A DNA stretch of 61,217 bases from Novosphingobium sp. (GCF_020852455.1 NZ_JADZAT010000003.1:1-61217), one strand, 5' to 3'; counted from the stretch's first letter, positions 8,190 to 17,749 are shown. Notes: generated by a model from the sequence alone, not told the origin. Numbers and translations are program-made.

Positions 8190-11039
8190 TCAGCTGCCCT
8201 TCAGGCCGGGGCTGGCGAAGTCCACCTCGCTGGCCTTGATCACCACCACATCGCTGCGCAGCGCGCGCAGCGGTTCGATGAATTTGGCGGCATCGCCCAC
8301 CACCACCACGGTCGCCGATCCCGGCAGGACATAGCGTCCGGCCACCGCCTTGACCGCGGCCGGGTTCACCCCCGCCAGCCGGTCGGCATAGGCAAAGGCC
8401 TCAGCGGGCGGCAGCCCCTGCTGGATCAGCGATCCGATCACCCCGGCAAAGCCGTTGCTGGTTTCCAGCGCGCGCTGGGTGCCGCCGGCCAGGAACAGCC
8501 GCCGTTTCTGCAGCGCATCCTCGCCGATCGTTTCGCTGCCCAGCCGTGCCAGCTGTTCAAGCATGACCTTGACCACATCGGCAGCGCTTTCGTTCTTGGT
8601 CTGCGAACTGGCGACCAGCAGCCCGGCCTGGGCGCGGGTCGCGAACGAGCTGTAGGCGCCATAGCTGAGCCCGCGCTTGGTCCGCACTTCTTCGAACAGC
8701 CAGCCGTTCGAACCGGCGCCCAGCACCGAATTGGCGAGTTGCAGCGCATAGAAATCCTGGTCCCCGCGCCCGACCCCGCGGGCCGCGACGAAGACTGCGG
8801 CCTGGCCGGCGCCGGGCAGGTCGATCACCACGGTCCGGGCCGGCTGGGCCGGACCGGCGCGGTCACTGACCGGAGCCGGCGCAGGGGTTTCCACCTGCCA
8901 GCTGCCAAGCAGCCGTTCGGCCAGCGCCTTGCCAGCGGCCGGATCAATCCCGCCGCTGATCAGCACGCGGGCCACGCCCGGATGCCAGTTCTGCTGGCGG
9001 TGCGCGACCAGGTCTTCCCGGGTGATCCGGCCCAGGCTGGCAATCGTGCCGCCGCCCTGCATGCCATAGGGTGCCGAGCCATAGAGCAAGGGCATCAGGG
9101 CCATGCCGCCCAGCGATGCCGGATCCTTCAGCGCGGCCTGCAGACCGCTGACCGCGCGTTTGCGCTCACGATCGAACGAGCTGGCCGGATAGCTGGCATT
9201 GCGGGCAATATCGGCCAGCACTTCGGCCGCCTGCGGCAGGTTGGCGGTGGGGGCCGAAACGGTCAGCATGGTGCCTTCGGGCCCGGCGACGATGTTGGCC
9301 TGCGCGCCCAGACTTTCGAACCGCGCGGCGATCTGTTCGGCGCTGCGGCTGGCGGTGCCTTCGGTGGCAAGGCCTGCCGCGAGCGAGGCCAGTCCGGCCT
9401 TGTCGCGCGGATCGGTGGCGCTGCCGCCGGGGAACAGGACGCTGAAAGTCGCCACCGGCACCGAGCCGGTGCGGGCCATGACCAGCGGGATGCCATTGGC
9501 CAGCCGGGCTTCCACCACCGCCGGGGCGGCAACCGCCGGGCGGGTACCGGGACTGGGCGGCGCCTGACGGCTTGCCTCATCACGCAGCACGCGCGGCTCG
9601 CCCATAGGCGGCGGGACACTGCCGAAAGTGGGCATCTTGGCCGGGTTGGCATAGGCAGCGGGATTATCGGTCCCCGCGCCATAGCGGATTTCCACCCACG
9701 AATTGGCGGTCAGGTATTTCTGCGCGACCCGCTGGACATCGGCGGCGGTGACCCGGCCCAGCGCAGCCAGCCGCCGATCGGCCGCCAGCGGGTCGCCGGT
9801 GATCGCCAGTTCCTCGCCCAGTTCGAAAGCGCGGCCCTGCGGCGTTTCGCGGGCACGCAGCGAATCCGCGATCAGTTCATTGCGGGCTTCGGCCAGTTCG
9901 GCCTGACTGACCGGTGTGGTACGCAGCCGCGCCACTTCGCCGGCCAGCAGCCCGGCCACTTCATCCTGCGACTGGCCCTGACCCAGCATGGCGGCGAGCA
10001 AGCCGCTGCCGCCCTCGCGCGAGAAGTCGAACGATTGCTGGGCGCTGACCGCCTTGCCGCTGCGCACCAGCGCCTGGTTCAGCCGGCTGTTATCGCCGCG
10101 CGCCATGATCGCACCCAGCACTTCCAGCGCCGGGCGATCGGGCGAAAGCGCGCCGGGCAGCTTCCATTGATAGCCGACCAGCGGCAGCGGCACGTTGGGC
10201 GCGGTGGCATCGACCCGGCGCGGCGCGGTGCGCGGCGGTTCCACCCCGGCAATCGCCAGCGATACCGGCTTGGCCCGGCGCGGAATCGCACCGAAATACT
10301 TGTCCACCAGGCTGCGCAGCTGCGCCGGATCGAAATTGCCCGATACGATCATCGTCGCGGTATCGGGGCCATAGAAGGCCTGATGAAAGGCCCGGGCATC
10401 GTCGAGCTTGGCCGAATTGAGCTGTTCGAGCGAGCCGATCCCCGGGCGGCGCTGGGGCAGGCGGTCAAAGGCATTCTCGGCAAAGATCAGCCGCAGCCGG
10501 CCATAGGGCGGCGCCAGGATCCGCTGGCGCAGCTCTTCCTTGACGATCGAGCGTTCGCGTTCGAACACCTCGGCATCAACCACCGGGCGGGCCATGCGTT
10601 CGGCATGGGTCCACAGCAGCGTTTCCAGATACTGCGCCGGGACGATTTCGTAATAGTTCGTGCGATCATCGCTGGTGCTGGCATTGCGCACCCCGCCGAC
10701 ATCCTCGGTCAGGCGGTTGATCATGTTGTAGGGCATGTTCTCGGTCTTGCGGCTGAGAATATGTTCGAACAGGTGGGCAAAGCCCGATCGCCCTTCGGGA
10801 TCGTGCTTCGATCCGACTGCATACCAGACCGAGACCATCACGTTGGCGCTGGTCTTGTCGGGAATCGCGATGACCTTCAGCCCGTTGGGCAGGGTCCATT
10901 CGGTAAAGGCGATCGGCGGCGCCTTGATCGCGGCCTGCTGCGCGGCCGGCGCGGCCTGCGGCTTCGCTTCAAGCAATGCCGGCGCCATCAGTGCCAGCGC
11001 GGCAACGACGCTGCCCAGCCCAAGACCTTTGCGGATCAT
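8190..11039 (-). CDS. Exported M16 family (pitrilysin-like) zinc protease, two-domain
   Basis: A 949-aa protein with an N-terminal signal peptide (hydrophobic residues about 7-25, 'LEAKPQ' cleavage area). The first M16 domain has the inverted zinc motif HLFEH (89-93), and the third ligand Glu is found 76 residues on (E169), as the family requires. The C-terminal half repeats the M16 fold but lacks the zinc motif, as in other single-chain M16 proteins where it shapes the peptide chamber. Likely a periplasmic oligopeptidase. Two adjacent ATGs exist; the second (11039) has the better distance to GGGGAG. It heads a two-gene unit with the DUF1737 gene. Confidence 0.9.
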   Translation of the reverse strand: MIRKGLGLGSVVAALALMAPALLEAKPQAAPAAQQAAIKAPPIAFTEWTLPNGLKVIAIPDKTSANVMVSVWYAVGSKHDPEGRSGFAHLFEHILSRKTENMPYNMINRLTEDVGGVRNASTSDDRTNYYEIVPAQYLETLLWTHAERMARPVVDAEVFERERSIVKEELRQRILAPPYGRLRLIFAENAFDRLPQRRPGIGSLEQLNSAKLDDARAFHQAFYGPDTATMIVSGNFDPAQLRSLVDKYFGAIPRRAKPVSLAIAGVEPPRTAPRRVDATAPNVPLPLVGYQWKLPGALSPDRPALEVLGAIMARGDNSRLNQALVRSGKAVSAQQSFDFSREGGSGLLAAMLGQGQSQDEVAGLLAGEVARLRTTPVSQAELAEARNELIADSLRARETPQGRAFELGEELAITGDPLAADRRLAALGRVTAADVQRVAQKYLTANSWVEIRYGAGTDNPAAYANPAKMPTFGSVPPPMGEPRVLRDEASRQAPPSPGTRPAVAAPAVVEARLANGIPLVMARTGSVPVATFSVLFPGGSATDPRDKAGLASLAAGLATEGTASRSAEQIAARFESLGAQANIVAGPEGTMLTVSAPTANLPQAAEVLADIARNASYPASSFDRERKRAVSGLQAALKDPASLGGMALMPLLYGSAPYGMQGGGTIASLGRITREDLVAHRQQNWHPGVARVLISGGIDPAAGKALAERLLGSWQVETPAPAPVSDRAGPAQPARTVVIDLPGAGQAAVFVAARGVGRGDQDFYALQLANSVLGAGSNGWLFEEVRTKRGLSYGAYSSFATRAQAGLLVASSQTKNESAADVVKVMLEQLARLGSETIGEDALQKRRLFLAGGTQRALETSNGFAGVIGSLIQQGLPPAEAFAYADRLAGVNPAAVKAVAGRYVLPGSATVVVVGDAAKFIEPLRALRSDVVVIKASEVDFASPGLKGS

Positions 11040-11144
11040 CATAGTCTCCCCGGTTACCGGATCAGCCTAGCACGGCGATCCGCCCGATCAATCGACCACG
11101 CCCGCCGCTCGACGAACGGCAGGCAGCAATCGATGGAGGTCAGA

Positions 11145-12446
11145 TTACAGAATGTACTTCGAAAGATCGGTGTCCCTGGCCAGCCCGGCCAGCCGGGCGC
11201 TGACATAGGCTTCGTCGATCGACACCGTCTCGCCCGCGCGGTCTTCGGCTTCGAAGCTCAGTTCCTCGAGCAGCTTTTCCATCACCGTCTGCAACCGGCG
11301 GGCACCGATATTCTCGACCGCTTCGTTGACCTGACAGGCAATCCTGGCCACCGCGCGGATCGCCTCGGGCGTGAAGTCGATGGTGACCTTTTCGGTGCCA
11401 AGCAGCGCCCGGTACTGTTCGACCAGGTTGGCGCGGGTTTCACTGAGGATGCGGACGAAATCGTCTTCGGAAAGTGCCTTCAGCTCGACCCGGATCGGCA
11501 GGCGGCCCTGCAGTTCGGGCAACATGTCCGAAGGCTTGGCCACGTGGAAGGCGCCGCTAGCGATGAACAGCACGTGGTCGGTCTTCATCGGGCCATACTT
11601 GGTGGCCACGGTGGTACCCTCGATCAGCGGCAGAAGGTCCCTTTGCACCCCTTCGCGTGAGACCGATCCGCCGCGCACGTCGCTGACCGCGATCTTGTCG
11701 ATCTCGTCGATGAAGACGATCCCGTTGGTTTCGGCATTGGCCAGCGCGACCCGGGCGACATCGTCCTGGTCCATGCGCTTTTCGGCTTCCTCATCGACCA
11801 GCTTGGCCCAGGCGTCGGGCACCTTGAGCTTGCGCCGCTTGAGGTTCTGCTTGCCCATCGCCTTCGACATCATGTCGGACAGGTTGATCATGCCCATGTT
11901 GCCGCCCATTCCGGGCAGCTCGAACGGCATGTTCGGCGCGTCCTCGACCTCGATTTCCACCTCGGTCGAATCCATGGCCTTTTCGGCGATCCGCTGGCGG
12001 AAGCTCTCGCGGGTAGCCTCGCTTGCGCCATCGCCGACCAGCGCCTTCAGCAGCCGGTCCATCGCCGCCTTTTCAGCGGCATCGCGCACGGCTTCGCGGC
12101 GGCGATCCTTTTCCAGCCGGATCGCCTCCTCGGCCAGATCGCGGGCGATCTGTTCGACATCGCGGCCGACGTAGCCGACCTCGGTGAACTTGGTCGCCTC
12201 GACCTTGACGAAGGGCGCGTCGGCCAGCTTCGCCAGGCGGCGCGAAATCTCGGTCTTGCCGCAGCCGGTCGGCCCGATCATCAGGATGTTCTTGGGCGTC
12301 ACCTCGTCGCGCAGTTCGGCCGACAGGCGCTGGCGGCGCCAGCGGTTGCGCAGCGCGACGGCCACGGCCTTCTTGGCTTCGGCCTGGCCGATGATGTGCT
12401 CGTCCAGCGCGGCGACGATCGCCTTGGGGGTCAGGTTTTCGGTCAT
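11145..12446 (-). CDS. hslU: HslU, ATPase subunit of the HslUV protease
   Basis: A 433-aa AAA+ unfoldase that feeds substrates into the HslV peptidase chamber in the cytoplasm. Visible signatures are Walker [10 protein letters not shown], the pore motif GYVG in '[13 protein letters not shown]', Walker B '[10 protein letters not shown]', an I-domain insertion in the middle, and the C-terminal 'DLSKYIL' tail that docks onto HslV. Length matches the family. It starts 4 nt downstream of hslV, the standard order, so the two are one transcript. Confidence 0.98.
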   Translation of the reverse strand: MTENLTPKAIVAALDEHIIGQAEAKKAVAVALRNRWRRQRLSAELRDEVTPKNILMIGPTGCGKTEISRRLAKLADAPFVKVEATKFTEVGYVGRDVEQIARDLAEEAIRLEKDRRREAVRDAAEKAAMDRLLKALVGDGASEATRESFRQRIAEKAMDSTEVEIEVEDAPNMPFELPGMGGNMGMINLSDMMSKAMGKQNLKRRKLKVPDAWAKLVDEEAEKRMDQDDVARVALANAETNGIVFIDEIDKIAVSDVRGGSVSREGVQRDLLPLIEGTTVATKYGPMKTDHVLFIASGAFHVAKPSDMLPELQGRLPIRVELKALSEDDFVRILSETRANLVEQYRALLGTEKVTIDFTPEAIRAVARIACQVNEAVENIGARRLQTVMEKLLEELSFEAEDRAGETVSIDEAYVSARLAGLARDTDLSKYIL

Positions 12447-12450
12447 GGGA

Positions 12451-13008
12451 TCAGATCGTCTCCACAGTCACGCGGTCATTGGTGAAGACGCAGACTTCGG
12501 CCGCCACCGCCATCGCGCGGCGGGCGATCTTTTCGGGGTCTTGCTCGTAGTCGGTCAGCGCCTTGGCGGCGGACAGGGCATAGTTGCCGCCCGATCCGAT
12601 CGCGGCGATACCCTCTTCGGGTTCCAGCACGTCGCCATTGCCGGTCAGGATCAGCAGCACGTCCTTGTCGGCCACGATCATCAGCGCCTCAAGGTTCCTG
12701 AGGTATTTGTCGGTGCGCCAGTCCTTGGCCAGTTCCACCGCCGCGCGCATCAGCTGGCCGCGGTGGGCCTCAAGCTTCTTTTCCAGCCGCTCGAACAGGG
12801 TGAAGGCATCGGCGGTCGCCCCGGCAAAGCCCGCGATCACCGATCCGTCGCCGATCCGGCGGACCTTGCGCGCATTGGGCTTCATCACGGTGTTGCCCAT
12901 CGAAACCTGGCCATCGCCGGCGATGACGGTCTTGCCGCCCTTCTTGACGCCGATGATGGTAGTGCCATGCCACTGGATCAGGCCGTGGCTTTCGGAAGAA
13001 TGGTTCAT
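12451..13008 (-). CDS. hslV: HslV, peptidase subunit of the HslUV protease
   Basis: A 185-aa N-terminal nucleophile hydrolase. The catalytic Thr follows Gly in '[12 protein letters not shown]' (Thr16), so about 15 residues must be removed to expose it, more than the single Met removed from the E. coli protein. Further family features are '[14 protein letters not shown]' and '[14 protein letters not shown]'. It precedes hslU by 4 nt. An upstream hairpin at 13073-13092 separates it from bamE on the same strand. Confidence 0.97.
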   Translation of the reverse strand: MNHSSESHGLIQWHGTTIIGVKKGGKTVIAGDGQVSMGNTVMKPNARKVRRIGDGSVIAGFAGATADAFTLFERLEKKLEAHRGQLMRAAVELAKDWRTDKYLRNLEALMIVADKDVLLILTGNGDVLEPEEGIAAIGSGGNYALSAAKALTDYEQDPEKIARRAMAVAAEVCVFTNDRVTVETI

Positions 13009-13072
13009 GCCTGCGGATATATGCGCAATCCGTCAGGCTTCAAGCTGGGGGGAGTGGGCCGGTGTTGCGCAA

Positions 13073-13092
13073 GCGACCGGTAAACCGGTCGC
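13073..13092. terminator. Perfect hairpin between bamE and hslV
   Basis: GCGACCGG-TAAA-CCGGTCGC forms an 8-bp perfect stem with a 4-nt loop, 10 nt after the bamE stop and 64 nt before hslV on the minus strand. There is no T-run after it on either strand, so it is a weak terminator or an RNA-processing/attenuation hairpin rather than a classic intrinsic terminator. Confidence 0.45.
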
Positions 13093-13102
13093 GGTCAGTG
13101 CA

Positions 13103-13576
13103 TCAAGATCCGTTGGGACCGCCCGGAGCGCCCGCGCCGGGGCCGCCGGCACCGACCTGGCCGATGTTGCCGAACAGATCTTCCAGGAAGGTCCGCTGCC
13201 GGCCGAGCGTTGGCGTCTTGTCGCCATCGGGGCTGAGGTTGACGACCTTTTCCATGCCGGTGCGATCAAGCCGCGCGACATTGCCCTTGTCATCGAACAC
13301 CACACGGACCAGCAGCTGCTCCTTGGCCTTGGGCCGGGTGAAGGCCGCCTGGCGGGTGTTGGTGGAGATGTAGAACCAGTCCTGCCGGCCATACTGGCTG
13401 ATGAAAGTCGGCCGGCCCAGCGTGCGTTCGACCGAAGTGCGATTGTCGACGCCGGGCATCACCGAATCGAGCAACGCCGCATCGACCAGGTAACCGCGGT
13501 GATCCTTGATCGAGGCACAGGCCCCCAGCGCCATGCTGGCAATGGCGAGGCCCAGAATTCGTCCCTTAACCGACAT
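13103..13576 (-). CDS. bamE: BamE (SmpA/OmlA) outer-membrane assembly lipoprotein
   Basis: A 157-aa lipoprotein. The signal peptide ends in a lipobox at 'LGACAS', so the mature protein should be lipid-anchored in the outer membrane as part of the BAM complex that inserts beta-barrel proteins. The SmpA/OmlA domain is visible as 'DNRTSVERTLGRPTFIS...DWFYIS' followed by a 'RVVFDDKGNVARLD' strand. The C-terminus ends in a Gly/Pro-rich tail. I took the ATG at 13576; a longer in-frame extension runs antisense through the bc1-chaperone gene and is not real. Divergent from that gene. Confidence 0.92.
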   Translation of the reverse strand: MSVKGRILGLAIASMALGACASIKDHRGYLVDAALLDSVMPGVDNRTSVERTLGRPTFISQYGRQDWFYISTNTRQAAFTRPKAKEQLLVRVVFDDKGNVARLDRTGMEKVVNLSPDGDKTPTLGRQRTFLEDLFGNIGQVGAGGPGAGAPGGPNGS

Positions 13577-13732
13577 CGTTTCGTCTTCGCTCCGTCGGCC
13601 TGCTGGGGCATTGCCCGGGGCCGTCATGTGATCTATCGCGCCAAGCCTTAGGCTGCCTTGGCGCGTGGTGCAACCGGCGCGGCTTGGGATCGCCCGGTTT
13701 AATCGCTGCTGAATGGAAGGATATGGCCCGCC

Positions 13733-14248
13733 ATGGGGCTGCTTGATCGCTTGCTGGGGCGCAAGGACGCCCAACCCGACCTGCGCCCGCTGTGGCACCG
13801 CGTGGTCGAAGTGGCGCGCGAGCCGGACTGGTATGCCCGCGGCGGGATCGCCGATACGGTTCCCGGGCGGTTCGATTGCATCACCCTGGTGCTCAGCGCG
13901 GTGCTGATCCGGCTGGAGCGCGATCTGTCGCAGCGCAACGCGGCGGCCCGGCTGACCGAGCTGTTCGTATCCGACATGGACGGGCAACTGCGCCAGAGCG
14001 GGGTGGGTGATCTGGTGGTGGGCAAGCACATGGGCAAGCTGGTGGCCGCGCTGGGTGGGCGGCTTGACGCCTATCGCGCCGGGCTGGCGGCCGCCGATGA
14101 CGCCGAACTGGTCGAAGCGATCAAGCGCAATACGACACTGATCGATAACGCCGATCCCGCAGCGATCGCCCGTGATTTCCGCACGCTTTTCGCATCGCTG
14201 CAAGCCACCAGCGATGCCGAACTGCTGGCCGGGACGATCACACGATGA
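13733..14248 (+). CDS. Ubiquinol-cytochrome c chaperone (CBP3-like) family protein
   Basis: A 171-aa protein of the ubiquinol-cytochrome c chaperone family, whose mitochondrial member CBP3/UQCC1 helps cytochrome b assembly for complex III. Family pattern: 'WYARGGIADTVPGRFDCITLVLSAVLIRLERD', then 'SDMDGQLRQSGVGDLVVGKHMGKL'. Its position beside bamE (divergent) and upstream of the yceD gene, with a 4-nt ATGA overlap, is the usual alphaproteobacterial order. The bacterial role is inferred from the mitochondrial one. Confidence 0.88.
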   Translation: MGLLDRLLGRKDAQPDLRPLWHRVVEVAREPDWYARGGIADTVPGRFDCITLVLSAVLIRLERDLSQRNAAARLTELFVSDMDGQLRQSGVGDLVVGKHMGKLVAALGGRLDAYRAGLAAADDAELVEAIKRNTTLIDNADPAAIARDFRTLFASLQATSDAELLAGTITR

Positions 14249-14754
14249 GCGAATTTTCCCGCCCCTTCGACACCGCCCGGCTACCCGCCGGGCCGCAGCA
14301 CCTGATCGCCAGTCCGCAAGAGTGCGCGGCACTGGCCAAACGGTTCCTGCTGGTTTCGGTCGGCAGCCTGGAAGCCGATATCACGCTGAACAGCGATGGC
14401 GCAGCAGTGCGCGCGACCGGCCAGCTCAAGGCCGAGGTGGTGCAAAGCTGCGCGGTTTCGGGCGAAGACCTGCCGGTGCGGATCGCCGAGCCGGTTTCGC
14501 TGCGGTTTGTCCCGGCCCAGCAGCACGGCGCCGACGAGATCGAGCTTGAGGCGGCGGAGCTGGACGAGATCGAGCTCGACGGCACCCGCTTTGATCTGGG
14601 TGAAGCGCTGGCCCAGACGCTGGCGCTGGCGATCGACCCCTATCTGGAAGGCCCGGGCGCCGACGAATTCCGCCGCAAGTCCGGCCTGCTGGGCGAAGGG
14701 GAAGGCGGCGCATTCGGCGCGCTCAAGGGATTGTTTGACCGCGATTCCGAATAG
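14245..14754 (+). CDS. YceD family (DUF177) protein
   Basis: A 169-aa protein with the DUF177/YceD core: 'SLEADITLNSDGAAVRATGQLKAEVVQSCAVSGED' and a C-terminal acidic segment with 'DLGEALAQTLALAIDPY'. In other bacteria the family is linked to 23S rRNA processing and usually precedes rpmF or plsX; neither follows here. It overlaps the upstream chaperone gene by 4 nt, which suggests translational coupling. Confidence 0.85.
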   Translation: MSEFSRPFDTARLPAGPQHLIASPQECAALAKRFLLVSVGSLEADITLNSDGAAVRATGQLKAEVVQSCAVSGEDLPVRIAEPVSLRFVPAQQHGADEIELEAAELDEIELDGTRFDLGEALAQTLALAIDPYLEGPGADEFRRKSGLLGEGEGGAFGALKGLFDRDSE

Positions 14755-14788
14755 GGCATAGTTGCGCCTCAAGGCAGAGGAGCAAGAC

Positions 14789-14929
14789 ATGGCCCGCAAG
14801 GAAGTATGCCCGCGCTGCGGCGACCTGATCAGCCGCGAAGGCTACTGCATCAATTCGAAATGCATCTATTCCGAAGAACAGACCCGCAAGGTTGACGGTG
14901 CGCGCGCCAGCCCGCCGTTTGCGGACTGA
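14789..14929 (+). CDS. 46-aa putative zinc-ribbon microprotein
   Basis: A 46-codon frame begins ATG at 14789 behind an excellent Shine-Dalgarno (AGAGGAG, 6 nt upstream). The product contains 'CPRCGD' (residues 7-12) and 'CINSKC' (21-26), four cysteines spaced as a zinc ribbon. It has no hydrophobic segment. The stop (14927-14929) directly abuts the ssb stop on the other strand, leaving no spacer. Function unknown; it might bind nucleic acid or a partner protein. It lies 34 nt after yceD and may share its transcript. Confidence 0.75.
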   Translation: MARKEVCPRCGDLISREGYCINSKCIYSEEQTRKVDGARASPPFAD

Positions 14930-15457
14930 TCAGAACGGGATATCGTCGTCGAGATCGTCGGCGAAGCCACCGCCGCCGCCCGCACCGCCGCCAAAGCCGC
15001 CGCCCGAGCGCTGACCACCACCCTGGCTGCCGCCAAAATCACCCCCGCCGCTGCGCTGGCCGCCGCCGTAGCCGCCACCACCGCCACCGCCGCCCTGGCC
15101 GCCACCCGGCGCGCCATCGAGCATGGTCAGCACGCCGTTCATGCCGACATTGACTTCGGTCGAATAGCGATCGTTGCCCGACTGGTCCTGCCATTTGCGG
15201 GTCCGCAGCGAGCCTTCGATGTAAACCTTGCTGCCCTTGCGCAGATAGCGTTCGGCAACGCCCACCAGACCGTCCGAATTGAGCACCACGGTGTGCCATT
15301 CGGTGCGCTCCTTGCGCTCACCGGTATTCTTGTCCTTCCAGCTTTCGCTGGTGGCGATGCGCAGGTTGCAGATCCGTCCGCCGTTCTGGAACGACTTCAC
15401 TTCGGGATCGGCGCCCAGGTTGCCGATGAGAATGACCTTGTTGACGCTGCCTGCCAT
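14930..15457 (-). CDS. ssb: Single-stranded DNA-binding protein
   Basis: A 175-aa SSB: an N-terminal OB fold starting '[21 protein letters not shown]', with the tetramer/ssDNA-contact segment '[32 protein letters not shown]', a long Gly-rich linker (about residues 115-160), and the acidic partner-binding tail ending 'DDLDDDIPF'. The ATG at 15457 matches the family start; the frame continues 10 codons upstream without support. The repetitive Gly linker explains the low-complexity DNA at 14960-15110. Confidence 0.97.
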   Translation of the reverse strand: MAGSVNKVILIGNLGADPEVKSFQNGGRICNLRIATSESWKDKNTGERKERTEWHTVVLNSDGLVGVAERYLRKGSKVYIEGSLRTRKWQDQSGNDRYSTEVNVGMNGVLTMLDGAPGGGQGGGGGGGGYGGGQRSGGGDFGGSQGGGQRSGGGFGGGAGGGGGFADDLDDDIPF

Positions 15458-15530
15458 CGAATCGTGTCCCTTTGAATTCAGGCACACCGCCTAGCCAATC
15501 GCGCCGATGCGTCCAAGCGCCCGATTGCGG

Positions 15531-17384
15531 TTATCCCAACCCCAGCCAGACTGCCGTCCAGTATGTCAGCCCCGCCGCCAGATAGGCCAGGCCGAACAGG
15601 TAGCCCAGCATTAAGGCCGGCCATTTCCAGCCGTTGGTCTCGCGCCGGGTAACCGCGATCGTGCTCATGCATTGCGGAGCGAAGACGAACCAGGCGAGGA
15701 AGGCGAGTGCGGTGGCCAGGCTCCAGTGGCTCTTGAGCTGGGTTCCCAGCGCCTGGGCCTGCGCGTCCTCGCTGGCCGCGCTCACCGCATAGGTGGTGGC
15801 CAGCGAGCTGACCGCCACTTCGCGGGCGGCCATCGCCGGGATCAGCGCCAGGGCAATGTCGCGGTTGAACCCGATCGGCTTCAGCACCACGGCCAGGCCA
15901 TTGGCGGTATAGCCCGCGATCGAGGCATCAACCTGATCCTGCCCTTCCCCGGCGCGCGGAAAATTCAGCAGCAGCCACAGCACCACAGTCACCGTCAGGA
16001 TGATCGTGCCAGCCCGGCGCAGGAAGATCAGCACGCGCTGGGCCAGCCCCAGCAGCAGGTCTGATGCACGCGGCAACTGATATTTGGGCAGTTCCATGAT
16101 GAACCCGCTGGCCACACCTTTGGTCACGGTCCGGCGCAGCAGCAGCGCGGCAAGCATGGCCCCCACGATCCCGAAGGCATAGAGCCCCAGCAGCACCAGC
16201 CCCTGCAAGCCCATGCCCAGCCCGACATTGCGGTTGGGAATGAAGGCGGCGATGATCATCGTGTAAACCGGCAGCCGCGCCGAACAGGTCATCAGGGGGG
16301 CGATCAGAATTGTGGTCAGCCGGTCCTTGGGATCGGAGATCGAGCGGGTCGCCATGATCCCCGGCACCGCGCAGGCAAAGCTGGACAGCAGCGGAATGAA
16401 GCTGCGCCCCGAAAGCCCGACCCGCGACATCAGCCGGTCCATCAGGAACGCCGCGCGGGCCATATAGCCCGATGCCTCCATCGCCAGGATGAAGAAGAAC
16501 AGGATCACGATCTGCGGCAGGAAGACAATCACCGCGCCGACCCCGGCCAGTACGCCATCGGTCAGCAGGTCACGCACCAGGCCTGCCGGCAGCAGATCGC
16601 GGACCAGACCGATCAGCCGCGCAACCAGATCTTCGAGCACGGCGACAAAGGGCTCGGCCCCCGAAAAGACCGCCTGAAACACCACAAACAGCGCCGCGAA
16701 CAGAATCAGCGGACCCAGCCAGGGATGCAGGAACAGCCGGTCAAGCCGGCTGTGCAGCCGGTGCCGGGCAGTTTCGCTGATGATTGCCCCCTGGGCGATC
16801 GCCTGCGCGGTCACGCGCCGTTCGGCCAGCGAAGTGGCAGGCCGATGGTGTTCCTCGTGCCCGGCCACTTCGGCAATCGCCGCGCCCAGTTCGACCAGCC
16901 CCTTGCGGCGCACGGCGATCGTCGGAACAACCGGCACGCCCAGCGCTTCGGACAGGGCATGGGGATCGATCACCAGCCCGTCGCGCTCAGCCAGATCAAG
17001 CATGTTGAGCGCCATGACTGTCGGCCGGCCCAGCGCAATCACTTCCTGCGCGAAGACCAGATGCTGTTCAAGGTTCGCGGCATCGACCACCACCACCAGC
17101 ACCTGCGGCGCTTCATCGCCTTCGAATTCGCCGAAGATCGCCTTGCTGGTCACTTCCTCGTCGGGACTGGCCGCGAACAGGCTGTAGGCCCCTGGCAGGT
17201 CAAGCAGGGTCACCGCCTCGCCCCCGGGCAGCAGCATACGGCCGGCCTTGCGCTCAACAGTTACACCCGGATAGTTCGCGATCTTCTGGCGGGCACCGGT
17301 CAGGGCATTGAACAGCGCGCTCTTGCCCGCATTGGGATTGCCGACCAGCGCAACCGTGGTCACTGGGCTGGCTGGCTCGCCCAC
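15531..17384 (-). CDS. feoB: FeoB ferrous iron transporter
   Basis: An inner-membrane Fe2+ transporter with an N-terminal G domain: G1 GNPNAGKS close to the start, G3 'DLPGAYS' and G4 'LNMLD', then two Gate domains with 'GRSFIPLLSSFACAVPGIMATR' and a second core segment near 'PAMAAREVAVSSLATTYAV'. About 8 transmembrane segments. The GTG at 17384 lies 1 nt after the feoA stop and gives 617 aa; in-frame ATGs at 17417 and 17435 overlapping feoA are possible alternatives. FeoC is not present. Transcribed with feoA. Confidence 0.95.
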   Translation of the reverse strand: MGEPASPVTTVALVGNPNAGKSALFNALTGARQKIANYPGVTVERKAGRMLLPGGEAVTLLDLPGAYSLFAASPDEEVTSKAIFGEFEGDEAPQVLVVVVDAANLEQHLVFAQEVIALGRPTVMALNMLDLAERDGLVIDPHALSEALGVPVVPTIAVRRKGLVELGAAIAEVAGHEEHHRPATSLAERRVTAQAIAQGAIISETARHRLHSRLDRLFLHPWLGPLILFAALFVVFQAVFSGAEPFVAVLEDLVARLIGLVRDLLPAGLVRDLLTDGVLAGVGAVIVFLPQIVILFFFILAMEASGYMARAAFLMDRLMSRVGLSGRSFIPLLSSFACAVPGIMATRSISDPKDRLTTILIAPLMTCSARLPVYTMIIAAFIPNRNVGLGMGLQGLVLLGLYAFGIVGAMLAALLLRRTVTKGVASGFIMELPKYQLPRASDLLLGLAQRVLIFLRRAGTIILTVTVVLWLLLNFPRAGEGQDQVDASIAGYTANGLAVVLKPIGFNRDIALALIPAMAAREVAVSSLATTYAVSAASEDAQAQALGTQLKSHWSLATALAFLAWFVFAPQCMSTIAVTRRETNGWKWPALMLGYLFGLAYLAAGLTYWTAVWLGLG

Positions 17385-17385
17385 C

Positions 17386-17625
17386 TCAGGCCGCTTCCAC
17401 TTCGATCGCGGCAGCATGAACCTTGCGCAGGGCAACGGTCATCCGGCCGATCCCCAACGCAATCGGATCGCTGCCTCCGAAGACCCCGCGATGCGCAACC
17501 TCTACCGTGCTGCCAACATCGACCCCAAGTGCCTGCAGGCGCTGGGCTTCTTCTTCGACCAGGCGCGACCAATCGACCGCAACGATGCGGGCGCTGTGGC
17601 CAACAGGAACGCGATCGAGTGTCAT
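17386..17625 (-). CDS. feoA: FeoA SH3-like iron transport accessory protein
   Basis: A 79-aa cytoplasmic protein of the FeoA family, which modulates FeoB. The SH3-like core is visible in 'RLQALGVDVGSTVEVAHRGVFGGSDPIALGIGRMTVALRKVHAAAI'. It starts at ATG 17625 and its stop is followed at once by the proposed feoB GTG, the standard Feo order. Inverted repeats upstream (17659-17694) are candidates for iron-responsive control. Confidence 0.9.
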   Translation of the reverse strand: MTLDRVPVGHSARIVAVDWSRLVEEEAQRLQALGVDVGSTVEVAHRGVFGGSDPIALGIGRMTVALRKVHAAAIEVEAA

Positions 17626-17658
17626 GACTCAGCAGCCGCTGCCACAGGTGGGGGCTTC

Positions 17659-17694
17659 TTGCAAGTCATTCGCAATAATATTGACCAAGGTCAA
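17659..17694. promoter_or_regulatory. Inverted repeats upstream of feoAB (candidate iron-regulated operator)
   Basis: Two dyads lie 34-69 nt upstream of feoA. TTGCAAGTCATTCGCAA (17659-17675) is an imperfect inverted repeat of a TTGCNA half-site, and TTGACC-AA-GGTCAA (17681-17694) is a perfect 6-bp inverted repeat with a 2-nt spacer. They flank an AT-rich core (AATAATA) that could contain the -10. Which regulator (Fur, Irr, RirA or an FNR type) binds cannot be decided from these sites alone. Confidence 0.45.
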
Positions 17695-17749
17695 AGCCGG
17701 ATGTCAGCTTTGCGTCAGAAAAGCCGCAATTCGCAGGTTTCGCGGCGGC

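Noticed and set aside
8181..11660. A continuous 1159-codon open frame on the plus strand
   Set aside because: It is antisense to the M16 protease and hslU, whose motifs are unmistakable. Its product is Arg/Gly/His/Gln-rich with no domain, as expected for the shadow frame of a GC-rich gene.
14960..15110. Apparent repeat array of short GC-rich units
   Set aside because: It encodes the Gly-rich linker of SSB. Units are irregular and there are no spacers, so it is not a CRISPR array.
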